Assembly (NCBI GenBank): GCA_016508695.1
Contig: VNKQ01000008.1
Coordinates: forward strand, 1,550,001-1,614,000
Reading direction: 5' to 3'
Length of the DNA stretch: 64,000 nucleotides
Origin: Hyphodiscus hymeniophilus
Lineage: Eukaryota; Ascomycota; Leotiomycetes; Helotiales; Hyphodiscaceae
Shown here: positions 57,698 through 64,000 of the stretch, piece by piece
Numbering within the stretch: the stretch's first letter is position 1
Layout of the letters: every line of letters begins with the position of its first letter
Program-made: the position numbers and the translations under genes
Notes under the pieces: model-generated
What the model saw: the letters and a program-made list of their open reading frames with translations, nothing else
Database searches by the model: none
What the model was told of the DNA's origin: nothing

Positions 57698-59489
57698 ATG
57701 AAAGTGGGAACGACTGGCCTTTTGAACAAGGCGGCGACAGGTCGGCTCATATGTCCTGCCCAAGCGTGCCGACAGCAACGATTCACAGATGCCTTCTCAA
57801 GAAGGTCACAGAACCGGACCATATGTTCTTCGTCCGTAGATGGGTCACGACGCCCCTGTATTAAGATATCTGGATCTTCGCCTCTATGCATACGACAGAA
57901 GAGGGTAAAAATTCATACGTCTCTTATCATATACGACCACTAACGTATTTTGCAACAGCTTTTCCACGCAAGCTCGAATTTGCAAGCAACACCAGATCCC
58001 TATAAAGTACTTGGAGTAGGCAAAAGCGCATCCGCCGCAGAAATCAAGAAGGCATACTACGGACTGGCCAAGAAGTTCCACCCGGACACGAATAAGGACT
58101 CGACGGCGAAGGATAAATTCGCTGAAGCACAATCCGCATACGAGCTCTTGACGGACCCTCAGAAGAAGGCAGCATGGGATCAATTTGGCTCAGCAGCCTT
58201 TGACCAGGGAGCTGGACCTGGACCTGGACCAGGAGCTGCTGGTGGTGATCCTTTTGGTGGCGCAGGCAATCCATTCGGTGGTGCGGGCGGATTCGGTACT
58301 GGTGGGTTTGGAGCCGATTTCAACTTCGAGGATCTTTTCAGAGGCTTTACAGGTGGCCGACGAGGGAGATCTGGTGGGAACCGGAATCCCTTTGAGCAGC
58401 GGGAGATTCTGGTGGGTGATACGATTGAGGTGCAGACTAGTGTATCGTTTTTTGAGGCTGCAAAAGGTACCAGCAAGACCATCAACATCACGCCTCTGAC
58501 GACTTGTAAAACTTGTACGGGCTCTGGCTTGAAGCCGGGAGCGAAACGGTCAGAATGTAAGTCTTGTGGGGGAACTGGGACTCGAGTACACTTCATGTCT
58601 GGAGGTTTCCAGATGGCCTCGACCTGTGGTGCTTGCGGTGGGCAAGGAGTTATGATTCCCAAAAATGGAGAATGTCGAACTTGTAGTGGCAATGGAGTCG
58701 TGCGGGAGAGAAAGTCGATTACTGTCGATATTCCTGGTGGTATCGAAGATGGTATGCGGTTAGTTGTCGAACGACAAGGAGACGCACCGGCAACTGGCAA
58801 TGCAGCCAACCCCGACTCCAGATCTATCCCAGGAGATCTATATGTCGTAGTGAGAGTGGCAACAGACCCTAAGTTCAAGAGATCTGGGTCAGATGTTCTA
58901 TACACTGCTACGATTCCATTAACTACTGCTGTACTTGGTGGTGAGGTCAAGATTCCGACGTTGGACGGCGATGTCAATGTCAAAGTTGCGACTGGAACTG
59001 GAACGGGCGACAAGATCACTCTGGGAGGAATGGGAATGAAGAAACTCTCAGAACGAAGAGCCGGAAATGGGGATCTGAAAGTGGAGTTCAAAATTCAGAT
59101 GCCTAAGTATCTCAGTGCCAACCAAAGGACAATTGTCGAGATGCTCGCTGATGAATTGGGCGACAAGACTGCAAAGCGTATCATGAACGTCGGACGCTCT
59201 TCAACGTAGGTTGTCATGCTTGTTTTGCACCCTACATTATTGACAATCCCATAGTTCGGATGCCTCAAATCCAGAAGAATCCCACAAGAACGAAGGATTT
59301 TTGAAATCGATCTGGCACAAACTTACCGATAACCCCGAACATTTGGCGCAGAACAGTGGAGACTCCACGAAACCAGCGACGGAATCTAAAGACCACGGTA
59401 ACTCGACGCCTCCCAAAGAAAAAAGTGACGGTTCTAAAGATGAGGGGAAAGCAGATTCCAAAAAGGATGAAAGGCCGAAGAAGGAATAA
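57698..59489 (+). CDS. MDJ1: Mitochondrial DnaJ co-chaperone (Mdj1)
   Basis: Exons 57698-57904, 57959-59205 and 59255-59489 give 562 aa. Exon 1 is rich in Arg, Lys, Ser and Thr with few acids (RLICPAQACRQQRFTDAFSR), as expected of a matrix-targeting presequence. A full J-domain follows from DPYKVLGVGKSASAAEIKK with the HPD motif in KKFHPDTNKD. Next comes a Gly-rich segment (GGAGNPFGGAGGFGTGGFG) and the zinc-binding domain with four CxxCxGxG units: CKTCTGSG, CKSCGGTG, CGACGGQG and CRTCSGNG. The C-terminal substrate domain ends in a Lys/Glu/Ser-rich tail (exon 3). It is a type I J-protein that stimulates mitochondrial Hsp70 (Ssc1) during folding in the matrix. Presence of the presequence separates it from cytosolic Ydj1. 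The exact start within exon 1 is the first ATG in frame. Confidence 0.92.
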
Positions 59490-60742
59490 GATATGAGGGG
59501 TACAGTGTATAATAACAACTTGGTGGCTTCTCAACTGTATGGCATAACCCCTCAATGGTGGAAAGAATGGAGCATGGCGTCTTTTTGCATTTACAAGGAG
59601 ATTGGGTAGACAGCTCTGTGCAAATACCCAGCATTACACCTAGATTGGCAAAGTATGAAGATTCTCTGCTCAGCAAATGTCAAGATGATATTGATGTATC
59701 CTCGTGAGCAAGCTAAGTGATATTATGTGACAAGAGGTGCATTCGACTATGGTCCACCCCAGTCTGCTCACAACGCCATGATCCTTTTTTGGAGAACTTG
59801 GCCAATATCAATAGGGGAGCAGAACTTAATTGACAATTTGACATGCATCTCAGCGACGGGCCGCTCGGTTTTAGCCCCTGGTTGGAATCGTGCTCGGCAC
59901 ATGGGTGTAAATCAACAGCGAATGGCGTCAGAGTGTGGTAAAGGAAGTCGACGATTGGGCCGTGACCTGCATATCCAGCACGACGCTGGTCAGGAGAGAG
60001 GCATCTTGTATGGGCGAAGGCGTTGAGATACTGCAGTCAAGAAGGAAGTCACATATTAGACTCGTGATTCCTAAGACAAGAGAGTTCGAGATAGGCCTTT
60101 TTCGGCTCCTTTAGAGAGGCTATTGTTTAGTTGCTGATCCCCTCACTCCCAATCTTTCGCTATCGAATACTCGAGTACCCCTCGGCGGCTAAGCCACTGT
60201 GCCCGCAAACTCTCGCAATGCTCACGGCAACACCATCTTTGCAAATCAGTATTACCTCAGCGCTTATCTAGAATTCATATCTGCCTTCTTAGATCGATTT
60301 CGTGGCCTGTAGACTGGACTGGGCCTGAAAAGGGGCCAAAGACTGCTGCACGTTTCCGACTTGCATCAAGCTTGCCACTGATTCGTTCCCAAATAAGCTT
60401 CCAAACTTCTATTCTCGAGATCTCGTAAACACAACGTTTGCTTGAGCACTATTTCCGTACCAACGCATCTTCTAAATACCCAAATACCTCATTGTAGAAA
60501 AGTAATCCGGATCATGAAGCTGGCGAATGAGGCACTGCGCAAGGTGTTCACAACCACGACATAAACGGACCACGACTGCACCCTCGCCGGCATCGCAAAC
60601 ACGTCACAACCATTTGTGGAAGCCCGCACTTCTCCCAAAGACAACACCTAGCAGACTTTCGACGAGGACAGCTCAGAATACCTAATCTGTGATCCGCCGC
60701 TCGACGAAGCGGCGATCTGAGCGCCAGCTCGAAGGATCGAGA
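59490..60742. other. Intergenic, nothing recognised
   Basis: About 1.25 kb between two + strand genes. I see no coding region with support, no tRNA-like folding signal and no repeat. It presumably carries the 3' UTR of MDJ1 and the BRO1 promoter. Confidence 0.4.
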
Positions 60743-63700
60743 ATGGGTTCCCAGGCTCCCATGATATCAGCGCCTCTGAAGGCTACGAACGAAATAGACT
60801 GGATACAGCCGCTGAAGGGGTACATAAGACAGACATATGGGGATGATCCAGAACGGTATGCGGAGGAATGTGCGACTCTGAATCGACTGCGACAGGATAT
60901 GAGGGGTGCTGGGAAGGATAGTGCCGCCGGACGAGACTTGCTATACAGATACTATGGACAGCTAGAGTTATTGGATCTGCGGTTTCCAGTCGATGAAAAT
61001 CATATCAAGATTTCTTTTACCTGGTGGGAAGCTCCGACTCCGAGTGAATCTTAGGATATACTGATGCTCGTGTGACAGGTTCGATGCATTCACACACAAA
61101 CCCACCTCCCAGTACTCTTTGGCTTACGAGAAAGCTTCCATAATATTCAATATCTCTGCTGTGCTGTCTTGCCATGCCGCACATCAAACGCGCTCCGAGG
61201 ATTCCGGTCTCAAGACGGCATACCACTCTTTCCAAGCTTCTGCGGGCATGTTCACATATATCAACGAGAATTTCCTTCATGCGCCATCTACGGATTTGAG
61301 CCGAGATACGGTCAAGACGATGATACAGATAATGTTAGCTCAGGGCCAAGAGGTGTTCTTGGAGAAGCAGATAGCAGATGGCAAGAAAGTTGGACTCCTG
61401 GCAAAGCTAGCTAGTCAAGCAGGGTACCTCTACGCCCAAGCTGTTGAAGGGACGCAGGAAAATGTGAACAAGGCTATATTTGAGAAAGTCTGGCTATTAG
61501 TTGTTCAGGTAAGTTTGTCAACGAGCTTCCTACGGCCGGATTTCCCCTTTATGGAAATGAACCAGGCTCACCACTGCAAAGATTAAATCCAACTACATGT
61601 CTTCACTGGCACAGTACTATCAAGCTCTGGCAGATGACGATGCGAATTCTCATGGAATTGCCATCTCGCGACTCCAGGTGGCAGAGATAGGTGCAAAGGA
61701 GGCCAATAAACTATCAAACGCCTTCCCTGGAAATGTTCCGGTGAACTCGAACTTGACCTCGGAAACAGGCTCTGCTCTAGCCGGACTTACTAAACGACAC
61801 TTTACGAACGTCCAAGAGAAACTCACTGAGTTAGTTAAAGACAATGATTACATTTACCACCAGACCGTTCCAGCAGAAGCGAGTCTTCCAGTTATTCCAA
61901 AGCTTCCAGCAGCCAAAGCGATTCCAGTGAGTGAACTATATGCTGGTCAGGATATTCAGCGTATCATCGGCCCGGATATATTTCAGAAGATTGTGCCTAT
62001 GTCTGTGACGGAATCGGCAAGTTTGTATGATGAAGAAAAAGCAAAACTTGTTCGAGCGGAAACCGAACGGGTAGAGACCGCCAACAGTGAGATGGCTGCT
62101 AGTTTGGACTACTTGAGACTGCCTGGGGCCTTGCAAGTCCTCAAAGGGGGTTTTGATCAAGAGCTGAATGCAGATGACGAGTATAGAGGCTGGTGTGAGG
62201 ACGTTGTAAGCCACGATCATCCGTCTTCGACGTTTGAATCCCTGAAATCAAGTAAAGAGGCAACAATAAACGTGCTGGATAGGAGTAGTAAGCAATTGGA
62301 CATGGAGGAGAGCGTTTGCGAGAAGATGCGATCAAAGTACGAAGGGGAGTGGACACAACAGCCGAGCTCAAGATTAACATCGACCCTGAGGAATGATATC
62401 CGTAACTATCGGGAGGCTCTGGAAGAAGCTGCTCGCAGTGACAGCCAATTGTATGCCAAGCTGCGTCAACACGAGGCTGACTTTGACGAGATGAGAACAG
62501 CTGGAGAGACAGGTGAAGCAGATGTCCTATGGCAGAAAGCCTTGATTCAAGTTGGGGGAAGGTCGAAAGGCGTTGGAAGCCCTGCCGGTGGTGAGGGAAA
62601 TCTTTTGGACGATGATTTTGAAGATCATGGAAGTGTTACTGTGGTTGATCAGATTGCCAAGGTGGAAGAGATCCTCAAGAAGCTGAATCAAATCAAGAGA
62701 GAGCGAGGTCAGGTCTTGAAAGATCTAAAAGAGAAGGTGTGTTTCATTGTACGAAGACAAAAAGTTATACTGACAGCATAGGTCCACAATGATGATATCT
62801 CGCAAGTTTTGATTTTGAACAAGAAGTCAATATCCAACTATGAGACGCAACTCTTTCAAGCAGAGTTAGAAAAATTCCGGCCGCACCAAAGTCGACTACT
62901 CTCAGCAAATCACAAACAATCGTCACTTATGAAAGAACTCACAGCCACTTTCAATGCTCTACTTCAAGACAAGAGAGTTAGATCCGAACAAAGCAAGTAC
63001 GAGAACATCACTCGCCAACGGTCTGCCGTAATGTCGAAGTACAGAAGAATCTACCAGGAATTCCTTGACCTCGAAGCAGGCCTTCAAAGTGCGAAGCAAT
63101 GGTACAGGGAAATGAAGGACACAGTGGACAGTCTCGACAAGAACGTTGAGACATTCGTGAGCAATCGGCGCTCTGAAGGCGCTTCACTTCTTAGTCAGAT
63201 CGAAGAGGATCGAGCGGCAAATGCAACTGGACAAGCAGATAGGGAACGAGAGAGGCTTCGCGGACTGATGGAACGAATGTCAATGGACCCTTCGCCTACT
63301 AGCAGCAAACCCCCTCGAGCGCAGTCAGTCTCCTACAACTCCTCGTCAACTCCCGGTGCGAGGTACCCAACTACGAACTTTGCTGGCCAATATCAAGTCC
63401 CAACATCTCCTTTACCCCAGTCAGCGCATCCACAGTCAGCTCATCCTGCTTTCGCTTCTCACAATAACGGTTTCTATGCCCCGCAAACACAGTCGCGACC
63501 TGATCCATACGCCCAGAAACCAACACCACAGCCGCTTCAACCTCAGGTTTCTTACAACCCAAGCCAATACCCTCAGCAAGCTACCTCTCCGCCTCCAACG
63601 CAAACACACTTCTCCCAAAACAACTACGGACGCCAACCTACCTCGCCTCCTCCAAACCAACAATCGTTCTCGCAATATGGCAGACCACAGCAACCACCAC

Positions 63701-63891
63701 AAGGGCAGCCAGGACAAGGATATGTTCCTCCAGGCTATGTCCCGCCTCCTCCCCCACCAGGGCCCCCGCCCTTAGGCCCTCAGCAGACATTTCAGCAGCC
63801 TGGCGAGTACCTCTACGGAAATCAACAGCAACGCCCAGGGCAGCAAAGTGCGCATGATCCTTGGGCTGGGTTGAATGCATGGAAGTCATAG
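60743..63891 (+). CDS. BRO1: Bro1/ALIX-family ESCRT-associated protein
   Basis: Exons 60743-61023, 61079-61508, 61582-62736 and 62782-63891 give 991 aa. The N-terminal Bro1 domain (about 8-390) shows PMISAPLKATNEIDW, LKGYIRQTYGDDPERY, YYGQLELLDLRFPVDENHIK and, across the first splice, SFTWFDAFTHKPTSQYSLAY. A helical V-domain follows (about 400-760), with IKRERGQVLKDLKEK leading over intron 3 into VHNDDISQVLILN. The C-terminal ~220 residues are Pro/Gln/Tyr-rich and end DPWAGLNAWKS. Bro1 binds Snf7/Vps32 through the N-domain and recruits the ubiquitin hydrolase Doa4 in yeast, acting in multivesicular-body sorting to the vacuole. The long proline-rich tail and terminal motif favour Bro1 over its pH-signalling paralogue PalA/Rim20. 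Start chosen at the ATG giving MGSQAPMIS. Confidence 0.92.
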
Positions 63892-64000
63892 TATAGCAGT
63901 TCTTCAAGTAAACAAACGCATTTTGTTGGAGTGAGGGTTTCTCGGTGGTGCTTCATTGGAGTTCAATTGATGGTAGAGATGTTGACTTTAAGGCAAAGAA

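Noticed and set aside
58180..59091. Reverse-strand frame of 303 codons opposite the DnaJ gene
   Set aside because: Antisense shadow of the Gly-rich and zinc-binding regions of Mdj1; the proline-rich product mirrors glycine codons.

Overview
The window is nuclear DNA of a filamentous ascomycete (Pezizomycotina). The evidence is short GT-AG introns of about 45-110 nt with internal CTAAC/CTGAC-type branch points, no operons, and typical mould genes: nitrate reductase, a class VI/VII-like chitin synthase, a cutinase, Zn2Cys6 and C2H2/fungal_trans regulators, a GPI-type wall protein and Hsp88. The style of the proteins fits Leotiomycetes (Helotiales), but that class-level guess is an inference. 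Exon joins were deduced by hand from reading frame, splice sites and family conservation. In each complete model the exons sum to a multiple of three.

Layout. 1-2357: leader or intergenic DNA. 2358-6396 (+): LIM/RhoGAP protein. 7690-13119: three consecutive + strand genes for nuclear-looking, unrecognised proteins. The first has a decayed duplicate of its own 5' end just upstream, and the next two are diverged SANT-like/coiled-coil relatives. 13592-14239 (-) Fyv7-like rRNA-processing factor, divergent from 14788-17241 (+) Atos/Chromosome_seg-domain protein. 17681-18605 (+) cutinase. 18840-21998 (-) mitochondrial PPR protein, divergent from 22443-24403 (+) SRP68. 24650-27212 (-) chitin synthase. 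28542-32552 (-) UPF2. 35326-38083 (+) nitrate reductase, with a NIT4-type palindrome and GATA elements upstream. 39093-41554 (+) Hsp110/Hsp88. 42165-43272 (-) secreted GPI-type protein. 43871-45367 (-) Zn2Cys6 regulator. 47593-49582 (+) a cysteine/histidine-module protein with twelve repeats. 50643-53982 (-) C2H2 + fungal_trans regulator. 56466-57123 (+) SAP30-like Sin3-binding protein. 57698-59489 (+) mitochondrial DnaJ (Mdj1). 60743-63891 (+) Bro1/ALIX.

Most genes are housekeeping and functionally independent: RNA surveillance, ER targeting, ESCRT trafficking, mitochondrial folding and expression, Rho signalling. Wall and nutrition genes lie between them. The most unusual object is the gene at 47593-49582. 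It encodes twelve C-x(n)-C-x(n)-C-x2-H modules, and eleven introns of 49-56 nt, all in phase 1, each cut the histidine codon that ends a module. Nearly every exon is therefore one module. I do not recognise the family and consider this the best candidate for something undescribed.
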